A stretch of 64,000 nucleotides of DNA from Pacificispira sp002696645 (lineage in GTDB: Bacteria > Pseudomonadota > Alphaproteobacteria > UBA8366 > Aestuariispiraceae), in contig NZ_JBLZHU010000001.1 of the NCBI RefSeq assembly GCF_048892425.1, positions 558,001-622,000 on the forward strand, given 5' to 3'. Positions within the stretch are counted from its first letter, which is position 1. Every line of letters begins with the position of its first letter. A model generated the notes under the pieces. That model ran no database searches, was not told the origin of the DNA, and was given only the letters and a program-made list of their open reading frames with translations. A program made the translations under genes and the position numbers. Positions 1-8,675 of this stretch are shown here, one piece after another.

Positions 1-870
1 TTTCTTGGTATCCTTGTTGCTGCGATTCCAGGCGGAGGGCGCATATTCAACCAGGTCATAGCCACAGGAAATCACCAGATCCGCATCATCGAAGGCCAGA
101 TTGTTATAATCCCCCGATCCCAGGCCCATGGTGAACAGGCAATGGGGATCATCCATGGGGACCGCGCCCTTGCCCATGAAGGTGTTCACAACGCCAATCC
201 CGGTTTTCGTTGCAAGCCGGAAAAGTTGCTTCGCGGCCCGCTTTCGGATCGCGCCATTGCCCGCCAGAATGATCGGGTTCTTCGCTTCGCCGATCAGGCG
301 CGCGGCCTCTGCAATTGCCTTATAGTCTGCGCCGGGGCGACGGACCTTGCGGGCGGGCATGGGGGAATCGTCAACCTCCTGCTTTGCAATATCTTCCGGT
401 AATTCGATGACGCAGACGCCCGGCTTTTCGGTTTCCGCCACTTTGAAGGCCTTGCGCACCACTTCCGTAATATTGCCAGCAGACGTGATGGATTGCGCCC
501 ATTTGGAAATGGGACGCATCATCGCCACGGAATCCATATTCTGATGGCTTTCCTTGTGCAGACGCTTGGTGGATCCCTGACCAATGATCGCGACGACGGG
601 GGCGCGATCCATATTGGCATCCGCCAGACCGGTCACCAGATTGGTCGCACCCGGACCCAGCGTGGACAGGCAGACCCCGGCCTTGCCCGTCAGGCGCCCA
701 TAACTGTCGGCCATAAAGGCCGCCGCCTGTTCATGTCGGCACAGAATAAAATCGATCTTCGAATCCATCAGGGCGATCATCAGATCGGCGTTTTCTTCGC
801 CAGGCACACCATAAATACGTTCGACGCCTTCTTCTTCCAGGCATTTTACAAACAGTTCAGCGGCTTTCAT
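1..870 (-). CDS. Thiamine-diphosphate enzyme, acetolactate synthase large-subunit family (3' part cut off)
   Basis: The N-terminal 290 residues are visible; the gene runs off the left edge. The start ATG at 870 follows an AAGGAAC ribosome site. The protein opens with the pyrimidine-binding domain of ThDP enzymes: a GVPGEE turn near residue 21, an RHEQAAAFMADSYGR block near 45 that carries the catalytic Glu, and a TLGPGATN block near 70. The central domain then begins (LAGNGA). This matches IlvB, AlsS and related decarboxylases, which join two pyruvates or act on similar 2-oxo acids in the cytoplasm. No regulatory small subunit (ilvH) is seen nearby, so a catabolic or orphan role is as likely as branched-chain amino-acid synthesis. 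The family is firm; the substrate is open. Confidence 0.85.
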   Translation of the reverse strand, partial: MKAAELFVKCLEEEGVERIYGVPGEENADLMIALMDSKIDFILCRHEQAAAFMADSYGRLTGKAGVCLSTLGPGATNLVTGLADANMDRAPVVAIIGQGSTKRLHKESHQNMDSVAMMRPISKWAQSITSAGNITEVVRKAFKVAETEKPGVCVIELPEDIAKQEVDDSPMPARKVRRPGADYKAIAEAARLIGEAKNPIILAGNGAIRKRAAKQLFRLATKTGIGVVNTFMGKGAVPMDDPHCLFTMGLGSGDYNNLAFDDADLVISCGYDLVEYAPSAWNRSNKDTKK

Positions 871-895
871 ATAAGTTCCTTAAAGGCGAGGGAGG

Positions 896-1324
896 TTAGC
901 CGCCAGACATTTTTGTATTACGGGCGCGAACGTCAGACGGCCATCTGCTTTTTATATAGGACAGCACGGCAATGATTTCAGCGTCTGTAAGTTTTTTCTC
1001 AAAGGCAGGCATATCTGTTTTGTAATCGGGCCCGGCGAATTTTTGAATCCCGTATTTGGTCATCTCAAAAATCTGTGTTTCGGAATGATGCCAGGTATGC
1101 CCTGTCTCATCTTGGGGCGGGGCGGGCAATTTTCCATCAGCTTTGCGCACATTCCAATTCGGTTGTCCTTCCAAGTTTGGACCGTGACAGGCTGCACATT
1201 CCGAATCATAGATCACCTTCCCCAGCTTCACAAAGGTTGGATCGTCGGGCAGAAGGATTGTCTCAGCGCGGGCGAAGTTGGCGGCAGTCATTATTAAGAC
1301 AATCAAGGGCAGGGCTGATTTCAT
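896..1324 (-). CDS. Secreted class I cytochrome c (142 aa)
   Basis: A signal peptide covers about residues 1-20 (hydrophobic LPLIVLIMTAANFARA). The heme-attachment motif CAACH lies at 43-47 and the likely axial methionine is M105 in TDMPAF, so this is a periplasmic mono-heme cytochrome c. A His-rich turn (GHTWHH, near 75-80) sits between them. The start overlaps the cueR stop by 4 bases (ATGA), so it is translated together with the copper regulator. That pairing suggests a role in copper stress or periplasmic electron transfer under copper control, but this is inferred from position only. Confidence 0.85.
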   Translation of the reverse strand: MKSALPLIVLIMTAANFARAETILLPDDPTFVKLGKVIYDSECAACHGPNLEGQPNWNVRKADGKLPAPPQDETGHTWHHSETQIFEMTKYGIQKFAGPDYKTDMPAFEKKLTDAEIIAVLSYIKSRWPSDVRARNTKMSGG

Positions 1325-1713
1325 AGAGAATCTCCAGCGAGAGAATTGAGAATAGGACAGGACGGGCGATGATCGCCATCACAACAGTGAATCAAATGCG
1401 CAAGAGTTTCGCGCATGTCTTTCAGAACATTAATTTTTTCATCGATTTCATCGAGATGTTTGCTGGCGATAGCCTTTACCTCTGCACTGGTGCGATTGGC
1501 ATCGGAATACAGGCTCAGCAGGGTTCGGCATTCCTCAATTGAAAAGCCCAAATCCCTCGCCCGCTTCAGGAATTGTAAGGTCGCGATGTGATCATTGCTA
1601 AAATCACGATAGCCATTATCAGCCCGATCCGGCACCAGCAGAGCAATCTCTTCATAATAGCGCAGCGTCTTGGCGGGCAGGCCGGTTTGTTGGGCGGCGT
1701 CTGAGATATTCAT
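1321..1713 (-). CDS. cueR: CueR-type copper-responsive MerR regulator
   Basis: The protein has 130 residues. The N-terminal winged helix-turn-helix reads ISDAAQQTGLPAKTLRYYE, typical of MerR proteins. A long dimer helix follows, and then a metal loop with C111 and C119 spaced as Cx7C (CDGDHRPSC), the CueR arrangement for one Cu(I)/Ag(I) ion; an extra Cys (C110) sits before it. I chose the ATG at 1713 because it begins the conserved domain and has a GGAG site (CAGGAGCC) upstream. It is divergent from copA and overlaps the cytochrome c gene by 4 bases. CueR proteins bind between -35 and -10 of promoters with 19-20 bp spacers and untwist them; such promoters are present on both sides here. Confidence 0.9.
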   Translation of the reverse strand: MNISDAAQQTGLPAKTLRYYEEIALLVPDRADNGYRDFSNDHIATLQFLKRARDLGFSIEECRTLLSLYSDANRTSAEVKAIASKHLDEIDEKINVLKDMRETLAHLIHCCDGDHRPSCPILNSLAGDSL

Positions 1714-1738
1714 CTGTGTGGCTCCTGTTCCAATCACT

Positions 1739-1769
1739 CCTATAAAGGTTCCCCTGACTGGAAGGTCAA
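1739..1769 (-). promoter_or_regulatory. CueR-type promoter for cueR-cytochrome c
   Basis: Read on the minus strand: -35 TTGACC (1769-1764), a 19-bp spacer and -10 TATAGG (1744-1739). The spacer starts with TTCC and holds GGGGAA, a half-conserved copy of the CueR dyad. The 19-bp spacing is the hallmark of MerR-family targets. Confidence 0.6.
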
Positions 1770-1793
1770 GCATTCAAGATCATAAATGACCCC

Positions 1794-1824
1794 TTGACCT
1801 TCCTGTTACTGGAACCCCCACATT
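1794..1824 (+). promoter_or_regulatory. CueR-type promoter for copA
   Basis: Plus strand: -35 TTGACC at 1794-1799, then a 19-bp spacer containing TTCC...GGAA, then a weak -10 (CACATT) at 1819-1824. The -35 and first half-site (CTTGACCTTCC) are identical to those of the promoter facing the other way at 1739-1769. It lies 20-25 bp before the copA start. Confidence 0.6.
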
Positions 1825-1846
1825 TGGTGCAGGCCAAAGGAGATGA

Positions 1847-4030
1847 ATGATGACTGCGATCAGTCTGGATATTGATGGGATGACCTGTGCTGGCTGTGCC
1901 GGACGGGTAGAAAAGGCGCTGAAATCTGTGGACGGTGTTTCGACTGCACAGGTTAATCTGGCGCTGGAAAAGGCCTCGGTTGAAGGAAGCGCCACTCCGA
2001 CGGCGCTGATTAAGGCGGTGGAACGGGCGGGCTATACCGCCTGGTACCTGAACGATGTCGATCCAGACGTCAGGGAAGCCTCGCAGCGCGCAACAGAGCG
2101 TCAGGCCTGGCTGTGGCTGGTCGTTGCGGTCGTTCTGACCCTCCCTTTTCTGATTCAAATGATCGGTATGGCCGCAGGCCAGCATTGGATGCTGCCCTAT
2201 TGGCTGGAACCCGTCCTGGCCGCGCCGGTAGTGTTCGGGGCAGGTTGGACATTCTATAAGGGGGCGTGGCATGCGATTCTGACCCGCACGGGCACGATGG
2301 ATCTGCTGGTCGCCATGGGGACGGGGGCTGCGTTCTTTTTCAGCCTGTGGCTGGTTTTCAGCCAGGGGATCGCGGCACAGGGTCACCTTTATTTTGAGGC
2401 TGCCGCCGTGATCGTGACGCTCGTTCTGTTTGGCAAGCGCCTGGAATCCCGCGCAAAGCAGAGCACCAGCGAGGCGATCCGGGGCCTGATGGCGCTGACC
2501 CCTGATGAAGTCTGTCGCATCACACAGTCTGGCGATGAAGAAATCGTGGCGCTGAGCGATATTGCGGTTGGTGATGTCCTGCGGGTGCGCCCAGGGGAGC
2601 GCATTCCCGTGGATGGCCGCATTCTGGACGGTACAACCAGCATCGATGAATCGCTGATCACCGGGGAAAGTGTTGCCGTTGCGAAATCGCAAGGCGACCC
2701 TGTTGTCGGCGGCGCGATCAATGGCGATGGCCTGCTGAGGATAGAGGCGACGGCGGTTGGCAAGGACACGACCCTGTCGAAAATTGTGCGGCTGGTAGAG
2801 CGCGCGCAAAGCGGCAAGGCCCCAATGCAACGGCTGGTCGATCGTGTCAGCGCGATCTTTGTGCCGATCGTTCTGGGGATTGCTGCTGTCACCTTTATCG
2901 GTTGGATGGTCGCTGGCGGCAGGTTTGAAACCGCCCTGATTGCGGCGGTTTCGGTTCTGGTCATCGCGTGCCCGTGTGCCCTGGGGCTTGCAACGCCAAC
3001 GGCAATTGTGGCCGGGACTGGGGCTGCGGCAAAAGCCGGTATCCTGATCAAAGATGTCGAGGCGATGGAGCGTGCCGCCCATATCGATACCGTCCTGTTT
3101 GATAAGACCGGTACCGTGACCGTGGGGCAGCCGCGTCTGATCCAAACACAATTGGCGGAAGACGGGGATGAAGGCGAAGAGAGCGCAGTTCTGGCGCTTG
3201 CCGTTGCCTTGCAACGTGGCAGTGACCATCCCCTGGCAGACGCCTTCCGGGCAGCCTATGACGGGCAGGCGTCCCGCCTGAAGTCCCCAGAAAAGTTCCG
3301 CAATCATCCGGGTGAGGGGGTTTCTGGAAGACTGGACGGTCATGCCCTGGTTCTGGGTAACCGGGCGGCAATGGCACGCTCCGATATTGCAATCACACAA
3401 GCGATAGAAATCAGTGCCGCCGCAATGGAGGAAGAGGGGGAGACCGTTGCCTTCCTGGCGAAGGATGGCAAGTTGATCGCGTGGTTTGGCCTGATCGATG
3501 CCCCGCGGCCGGAGGCGAAGGATGCCATCGCAAAATTGACGGCCCAGGGCATCCGCGTTGGCCTGTTGTCAGGCGACAGCCAGGCGGTAGCCCAGCGCAT
3601 CGCGGCCATGGTTGGCATTTCCGATGTTACCGCCGGGGTGAAGCCTGATCGCAAGGTGAAGGCTGTGAAGGCCTTGCAGGTGTCGGGACAACAGGTTGCC
3701 ATGGTGGGCGATGGTATCAATGATGCGCCAGCCCTGGTTCAGGCCGATCTTGGGCTGGCAATGGGGACGGGGACGGATATCGCCCTGGATGCGGCCCCTG
3801 TAACCTTGATGCGGGCAGATTTAAATCTGGTTCCGGCGGCCCTGGATATCTGTCGCCGTACTGTCAGAAAAATCCATCACAATCTGTTCTGGGCGTTTTT
3901 CTACAATGTCGTGGGCCTGCCCTTGGCGGCTTTGGGCTATCTGAGTCCCGAGATTGCAGGTGCCGCCATGGCCATGAGTTCTGTCAGCGTTGTCACCAGT
4001 TCCCTGCTGTTGCGGCGCTGGCACCCTTAA
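1847..4030 (+). CDS. copA: Copper-exporting P1B-type ATPase
   Basis: The protein has 727 residues and pumps Cu(I) out of the cytoplasm across the inner membrane. One heavy-metal-binding domain with MTCAGC (C14, C17) opens it. Then come the transmembrane segments, the actuator TGES at 272-275, the membrane metal site CPC at 375-377, the phosphorylation motif DKTGT at 419, the SDHP nucleotide-site motif at 459-462 and GDGIND at 621-626. Many homologues have two N-terminal metal domains; this one has one. Two ATGs lie side by side (1847 and 1850) behind AAAGGAG, so either could be the start. The gene faces cueR and its 3' end overlaps the convergent MAPEG gene by 4 bases. Confidence 0.95.
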   Translation: MMTAISLDIDGMTCAGCAGRVEKALKSVDGVSTAQVNLALEKASVEGSATPTALIKAVERAGYTAWYLNDVDPDVREASQRATERQAWLWLVVAVVLTLPFLIQMIGMAAGQHWMLPYWLEPVLAAPVVFGAGWTFYKGAWHAILTRTGTMDLLVAMGTGAAFFFSLWLVFSQGIAAQGHLYFEAAAVIVTLVLFGKRLESRAKQSTSEAIRGLMALTPDEVCRITQSGDEEIVALSDIAVGDVLRVRPGERIPVDGRILDGTTSIDESLITGESVAVAKSQGDPVVGGAINGDGLLRIEATAVGKDTTLSKIVRLVERAQSGKAPMQRLVDRVSAIFVPIVLGIAAVTFIGWMVAGGRFETALIAAVSVLVIACPCALGLATPTAIVAGTGAAAKAGILIKDVEAMERAAHIDTVLFDKTGTVTVGQPRLIQTQLAEDGDEGEESAVLALAVALQRGSDHPLADAFRAAYDGQASRLKSPEKFRNHPGEGVSGRLDGHALVLGNRAAMARSDIAITQAIEISAAAMEEEGETVAFLAKDGKLIAWFGLIDAPRPEAKDAIAKLTAQGIRVGLLSGDSQAVAQRIAAMVGISDVTAGVKPDRKVKAVKALQVSGQQVAMVGDGINDAPALVQADLGLAMGTGTDIALDAAPVTLMRADLNLVPAALDICRRTVRKIHHNLFWAFFYNVVGLPLAALGYLSPEIAGAAMAMSSVSVVTSSLLLRRWHP

Positions 4031-4431
4031 ATCAGCAACGCTGGTATTGTCAGGATCAGGCCATACACGGCGCTGAGGATCAGGGTGGCGACGGTCATGA
4101 CTGTTGAGACAACCCGCATCCGCATTTGTAGCTTGGTCGTGCCCGTAACGCGCAGCGATTGGGAATGGAGTATTCGCGCCAGGACCAAAACGATGCCCGC
4201 AAGATGCAGAAAATAGATTGATCCGGAAAGGGTTTCGATCATCAGCATCAAAATCAGGATCATCGGCACCCATTCGACAAAATTGCCGAAGGTGCGGATA
4301 CGCGCGGTTAATTCAGGATCTCCGCCATCGCCCAGGCTGACCCGCGTGCGACCGCGCTGTCCTGGAATGCGCAAGCCCAGAGCGGCCATAAGCAGGGCAA
4401 GCAGGCAGGCATAAAATAACGTGATCATCAA
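4027..4431 (-). CDS. MAPEG-family membrane protein
   Basis: The protein has 134 residues and about four hydrophobic segments (near 3-20, 50-68, 73-88 and 108-130). The short loops include the family-like stretch RTFGNFVEWVPMILILM and a HSQSLR turn. MAPEG proteins include membrane glutathione S-transferases and eicosanoid enzymes; the bacterial members are mostly uncharacterised. It lies 21 bp downstream of the TetR gene on the same strand, so it is probably the last gene of that operon, and overlaps the copA stop in a convergent arrangement. Confidence 0.8.
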   Translation of the reverse strand: MMITLFYACLLALLMAALGLRIPGQRGRTRVSLGDGGDPELTARIRTFGNFVEWVPMILILMLMIETLSGSIYFLHLAGIVLVLARILHSQSLRVTGTTKLQMRMRVVSTVMTVATLILSAVYGLILTIPALLI

Positions 4432-4452
4432 TTATCTCCTCCTCGAAAGTCT

Positions 4453-5097
4453 TTACGAGGTGGGGTGGGTATTAGATTTTGCAAAGGAAATAAATCTGTC
4501 CAGGGTTTCCTGACTGGGAATTTCGCCGGTAAAGCCGATAAGGTAGTCGCGGCTGTGGGCTAATCGTTCGTCCAGCGTTTCGGCAATATCCAGCGCGTAA
4601 TAGCCGATCTGCATATAGTACAGGATGCGGGCGCGAATGAAGGATTCATTGGGCGCAAAGCCATGGCGCGCAAACATCTTCGTCAGGGCCTGCATGCGGG
4701 TATCGTCGGATTGATCGACAATGCGGCGGATTTCAGGATCTCGCCTGGACCATTCCCGGACCGCAAAATCCAGTTTTGGATCAAACAAAGTGGAATCCAA
4801 AAAGCACTCAAAAACTGCCAGAACAGCGTCTGTTATGTTGGGGCAGGGCCGTTGTGCGCGCGATACAATGGCGGGGGTGTTGGTGCCCGCCCAAATCTCC
4901 AGCAGTGCCGCCAGAAGATCTTCCCGGCTTTGAAAATACCAATAGAAGCTGGAGCGGGACACCTTCAGGGATTGGCTCAACGGCAGGATTTTGACCTGTT
5001 CAACGCCATCGGAAATCAGCGTCTTCAGGGCCAGGTCGATCCAATCCTGCCGCGTTGCCTTTGTATGGGCGGCGGGCGCTTGTCCTTCCGGGCTCAC
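4453..5097 (-). CDS. TetR/AcrR-family transcriptional regulator
   Basis: The protein has 214 residues. The N-terminal helix-turn-helix (about 15-60: DWIDLALKTLISDGVEQVKI, then LSVSRSSFYWYF-like SLKVSRSSFYWYF) is classic TetR. A helical ligand domain follows with no recognisable effector signature. The start ATG overlaps the stop of the upstream flavoprotein by 4 bases, so the two are co-translated and the regulator may control its own operon. A candidate operator lies upstream of the flavoprotein gene (7570-7589). Confidence 0.88.
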   Translation of the reverse strand: MSPEGQAPAAHTKATRQDWIDLALKTLISDGVEQVKILPLSQSLKVSRSSFYWYFQSREDLLAALLEIWAGTNTPAIVSRAQRPCPNITDAVLAVFECFLDSTLFDPKLDFAVREWSRRDPEIRRIVDQSDDTRMQALTKMFARHGFAPNESFIRARILYYMQIGYYALDIAETLDERLAHSRDYLIGFTGEIPSQETLDRFISFAKSNTHPTS

Positions 5098-7508
5098 AGC
5101 CGCATCCGCGCGCCGTCTGGATCATAAGGGGACGGCGCAATCACCTTTGCCTTACGCTCTACCCCGACGACATGGACGGTTAATTCTGTGCCCGGCTGTG
5201 TGAAGGGGCGCTCAACCAGGGCCATTGCAAGGCTGGTCCCGATGGTATGCCCATAGCCGCCCGATGTAATAAAGCCAACCCGAACACCATCCTGCCAGAC
5301 TGGTTCATATCCGCTGACCTCTGCATCCGGGCTGTCGATGGCAAGCGTTACCAGACAGGTCGCCGCCCCGCCTGCATCCCGCTCCGCCAGTGCGGCCTTG
5401 CGTCCGATGAAGTCCGGCTTCTGCCAGTCGATCCAACGATCCATGCCGGTCTGGCCTGGCGTATAGCCCTGGGTGAATTCGCGCGACCAGATGCCAAAAC
5501 TCTTTTCCAGGCGCAATGAATTCATCGCATAGAAGCCATATTCCCGCATGCCATGATCAGCACCAGCCTTCAGCAGCATCTCGCGGAGCGCAATATGTTC
5601 AACGGCGGGGACATTGATCTCGTACCCTAATTCGCCGCAAACGGACAGGCGTGCAACCTTGGCCCGGATCAGACCGATATCCAGTTCCATACAGCCCATA
5701 AAGGGCAGGGCAGCATGGCTGATATCCTGATGGGTCAGACCTTCCAGTACTTTGCGGGAGTTCGGACCAGCCAGAGAGAAGCCAACCATGGCATCGGAAA
5801 TATCCCGCACGGTAACGTCGCCGGACCGATGGTCCTGGAACCACCGCATATGCCAGGCCCGCAGATAATAGGACCCCATGATCCACCAGGTCCCATCTCC
5901 CCAATTAAAGACGGTCAGGTCGCCTTTCAGGCGGCCTTCCGGGGACAGCATCGGGGCCAGCTTGGCGCGGCCCGGTTTGGGCAGGCGGCTTGCCATGATG
6001 GTGTTCAACCAGGTCTCAGCCTCAGGGCCGGACACCTCAAAACGGGAGAAGCCGGATATATCCAACAGCCCCACTGTTTCCCGCACAGCCTTGCATTCTT
6101 CGGCAACCACATCGAAGGCGTTTGAGCGTTTCAGGGTCGGTGTTTCTTCAAATCCTGGTGGGCCAAACATCAAGGGGACTTCCAACCCCCAGCTGCATCC
6201 CCATTTCGCCCCGGCGGCAGTCATGGCGTCATAGGCAGGGGCCTTCTTCAGCGGACGACCGGCGGGCAGTTGCTCATTTGGATAGGTCATGACGAAGCGC
6301 CGGGAATAGAACTGTCCGGTTGTCTGTTTGATGTATTCGCGGTTCGACGCAAAGGCCCCATAGCGTGCAATATCCATCGGCCAGGCATCGGCCTCAGGCT
6401 CTCCATGGATCATCCATTCGGCCAGTGATTTGCCAACACCGCCGCCCTGCAGGAAGCCTGCCATGACACCACAGGCCAGCCAGTAATTCCGCTTGCCGGG
6501 GACGGGGCCTACGAGTGGGTTTCCGTCTGGAGAAAATGTAAAAGCACCATTAACCCAACGTTTTACACCGACTTCTTGAAGGCATGGATAACGTTTGAAT
6601 CCCAGCGTCAGTTCGTTTTCAATCCGGTCGAAGTCTTCCTGGATCAGCTCGAACCCATAGTCCCAGGGTGCGCCGTCCATGTTCCAATGTTTGTGTTCAA
6701 CTTCGTAGATTCCCAACAGCACCCCCTTCTGATCCTGGCGCAGATAGGTGAAGCCTTCCAGGTCAACGGTCATGGGAACTTCGAAATCCAGGGCTTCAAT
6801 TTCCGGGACGGAATCGGTGACCAGATAGTGATGTTCCAACGGGGACAGGGGCAGGTCCAGGCCAACCATCCGGCCCACCTGTTTGGCCCACAGGCCACCG
6901 GCATTCACAACATGCTCGGCATGGATTGTGCCCTTCTGGGTCACAACATCCCAACTGCCATCGGGGCGCTGGATCAATTCCTCGACCTTATTGTTTTCGA
7001 TCACTTCCGCCCCGCGCATCTTTGCCGCCTTGGCATAGGCATGCACTGTGCCGGTCGTGTCGATGTAACCTTCCCGGTCCGCCCATAGGCCCCCGATGAC
7101 CCCTGTCACATCCATGATGGGGCAACGGGCCTTGATCTCTTCAGGGGTCATCAGGTGGCAATCTTCGATGCCAATGGTCTGGAAAATGCGATAGGCCGAT
7201 TGCAGCCATTCCCAGCGCGCGGGGGCGGAGGCGACGGTGATACCGCCTGTCATATGCAGCCCGATATCCTGACCGCTTTCCTTTTCAATCTCTGCCAGCA
7301 GGTCGATGGTATAGGCCTGCAAGGCCGCCATGTTCGGATCGGCGTTCAGCGCGTGAATGCCCCCCGCTGCGTGCCAGGAGGATCCTGCCGTCAGGATTGA
7401 GCGTTCGACCAGCGCCACATCGGTCCAGCCGAATTTCGCCAGATGATACAGAACCGACGCCCCAACGACGCCCCCGCCAATGACCACGACCCGATACTGC
7501 GATTTCAT
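5094..7508 (-). CDS. FAD-dependent dimethylglycine/sarcosine dehydrogenase-like protein with GcvT domain
   Basis: The protein has 804 residues. The N-terminus is a DAO-type FAD fold: the VVVIGGGVVGASVLYHLAKF dinucleotide motif at about 8-27, then ERSILTAGSSWHAAGG, where the His is typical of covalent FAD attachment in this group. An FAO M region and a C-terminal GcvT/aminomethyltransferase-like domain follow (from about 420 on: VRETVGLLDISGFSRFEV, later LEKSFGIWSREFTQGYTP). Family members oxidise N-methyl groups of dimethylglycine or sarcosine and pass the one-carbon unit to tetrahydrofolate. Which amine is used cannot be told. It leads an operon with the TetR and MAPEG genes; the start has GGGAG 8 bases upstream. 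Confidence 0.9.
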   Translation of the reverse strand: MKSQYRVVVIGGGVVGASVLYHLAKFGWTDVALVERSILTAGSSWHAAGGIHALNADPNMAALQAYTIDLLAEIEKESGQDIGLHMTGGITVASAPARWEWLQSAYRIFQTIGIEDCHLMTPEEIKARCPIMDVTGVIGGLWADREGYIDTTGTVHAYAKAAKMRGAEVIENNKVEELIQRPDGSWDVVTQKGTIHAEHVVNAGGLWAKQVGRMVGLDLPLSPLEHHYLVTDSVPEIEALDFEVPMTVDLEGFTYLRQDQKGVLLGIYEVEHKHWNMDGAPWDYGFELIQEDFDRIENELTLGFKRYPCLQEVGVKRWVNGAFTFSPDGNPLVGPVPGKRNYWLACGVMAGFLQGGGVGKSLAEWMIHGEPEADAWPMDIARYGAFASNREYIKQTTGQFYSRRFVMTYPNEQLPAGRPLKKAPAYDAMTAAGAKWGCSWGLEVPLMFGPPGFEETPTLKRSNAFDVVAEECKAVRETVGLLDISGFSRFEVSGPEAETWLNTIMASRLPKPGRAKLAPMLSPEGRLKGDLTVFNWGDGTWWIMGSYYLRAWHMRWFQDHRSGDVTVRDISDAMVGFSLAGPNSRKVLEGLTHQDISHAALPFMGCMELDIGLIRAKVARLSVCGELGYEINVPAVEHIALREMLLKAGADHGMREYGFYAMNSLRLEKSFGIWSREFTQGYTPGQTGMDRWIDWQKPDFIGRKAALAERDAGGAATCLVTLAIDSPDAEVSGYEPVWQDGVRVGFITSGGYGHTIGTSLAMALVERPFTQPGTELTVHVVGVERKAKVIAPSPYDPDGARMRL

Positions 7509-7569
7509 CTGACGACTCCCTTTGTGCCAAAGATTGTTTCAAAAAACCTTAGCAGCTTCCTTTTCAGAG

Positions 7570-7589
7570 TCTAGACATAACTGTACAGA
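7570..7589. promoter_or_regulatory. Imperfect inverted repeat upstream of the flavoprotein operon
   Basis: TCTAGACA (7570-7577), 4-base spacer, TGTACAGA (7582-7589): 6 of 8 positions are symmetric. It sits about 60-80 bp before the dehydrogenase start, in the only gap ahead of the operon that encodes the TetR protein. Operator function is inferred. Confidence 0.3.
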
Positions 7590-7592
7590 GTG

Positions 7593-8030
7593 TCAGATCA
7601 GGCCCAGAAGCAACAGATACAGCGCAATATAGCGTCCCGTCTTTGCGATCGTTACGATGATCAGAAAGGGCAGAATGGGTTCGCGCAGGACGCCTGCGAC
7701 GACGGTCAACGGGTCGCCGATAAAGGGGGCCCAGCTGAGCAGCAGCGACCACTTGCCCCAGCGATGGTACCATTCCGTGGCGCGGATCAGGGCTTTTGGG
7801 TCCTGTTTGGTCCAGAATCGCCCGCGCAATTTGTCCAGGCTGCGCCCGATCGCCCAATTGATCACGGCCCCCAGCACATTTCCGACACTGGCGACGGCCA
7901 ACAGCAGGAATGCCGATTGATTGCCTGCCACCAGCAAGGCGGTCAGCACGGCTTCGGATTGCAGGGGAAGGATTGTTGCGGCGATCAGGGCGGACAGGAA
8001 CAGACCGGAATAGGCGACAAGGTCCGACAT
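7593..8030 (-). CDS. YqaA-family inner-membrane protein (VTT/DedA-like)
   Basis: The protein has 145 residues with several hydrophobic segments and the family pattern: a short first helix, then LLVAGNQSAFLLLAVASVGNVLGAVINWAIGR, then LLSWAPFIGDPLTVVAGVLR. The F/Y-G-D-P motif and the small-residue GN..GA..N helix resemble YqaA and, more loosely, the VTT/DedA lipid-scramblase superfamily. It starts 6 bp after bluB ends and is the last gene of the rluB-rsmD-bluB-yqaA series. Its function is unknown. Confidence 0.8.
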   Translation of the reverse strand: MSDLVAYSGLFLSALIAATILPLQSEAVLTALLVAGNQSAFLLLAVASVGNVLGAVINWAIGRSLDKLRGRFWTKQDPKALIRATEWYHRWGKWSLLLSWAPFIGDPLTVVAGVLREPILPFLIIVTIAKTGRYIALYLLLLGLI

Positions 8031-8036
8031 GCGCGG

Positions 8037-8675
8037 TCAGCGACGAAAAATGCGCTGTGACAGGGGCGAGCGGTGCTCCCAGCCCGCACGTTCCAATTCC
8101 GGCGTGTCGGTTTCCTGCTGCGGATAACCGATGCACAGATAGGCGATAAAGCGCCAGTCTTTTGGGACATCCAGGGCGTCTGAAACGTCATCGGGATTCA
8201 GGATCGACAGCCACCCCAATCCGATCCCTTCCGCCCGTGCTGCCAGCCATAGAGTTTGGATCGCACCGACGGCGGAAAAATCCAGTGTTTCTGGCATGGT
8301 CTGTCGGCCCAGGCCGCCGCCCTGATCTGGATCGGGATCGCAGAAAACTGCCAGATGGACTGGCGCCTGATCCAGCCCGGCCAGCTTTAATGTCGCATAA
8401 AGTTCCGCGCGGTCCCCATCCAGCCCGTCCAGCGCCGCCTTGTTATGGACCTCAAATGAAGACCGGATCGCCGCACGGGGCGCGTCTTTTTCAACCAACA
8501 CGAACCGCCAGGGCTGGCTGAGTCCGACAGAGGGCGCCTGGTCGGCAATCGCCAGTAATCTATCCAGCGCATCGGGAGGCAGCGGGTCGGTTTTGAAATG
8601 CCGCACATCCCGCCGCCAGGTGAAAAGTTCCTGCAATTTTGTGCGAAACTCGGCGTCGAAACTCGGCATGGTCAT
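8037..8675 (-). CDS. bluB: 5,6-dimethylbenzimidazole synthase
   Basis: The protein has 212 residues of the nitroreductase-like flavin fold. The signature WRRDVRHF near residue 20, the APSVGLSQPWRFVLV block near 50 and the C-terminal CIGYPQ are as in BluB. BluB uses O2 and reduced FMN to fragment the flavin into the lower ligand of vitamin B12. No other cobalamin gene and no cobalamin riboswitch is visible here. The start overlaps the rsmD stop by 4 bases; a second ATG two codons in (8669) is an alternative start. Confidence 0.88.
   Translation of the reverse strand: MTMPSFDAEFRTKLQELFTWRRDVRHFKTDPLPPDALDRLLAIADQAPSVGLSQPWRFVLVEKDAPRAAIRSSFEVHNKAALDGLDGDRAELYATLKLAGLDQAPVHLAVFCDPDPDQGGGLGRQTMPETLDFSAVGAIQTLWLAARAEGIGLGWLSILNPDDVSDALDVPKDWRFIAYLCIGYPQQETDTPELERAGWEHRSPLSQRIFRR

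Noticed and set aside
1766..3400. 544-aa open frame on the minus strand
   Set aside because: It lies opposite copA, which has all P-type ATPase motifs; the antisense product is rich in Gln, Arg and Pro and has no domain.
7509..7592. Glycine or cobalamin riboswitch ahead of the GcvT-type gene or bluB
   Set aside because: The gap is only 84 bp and lacks either consensus; bluB has no gap before it.
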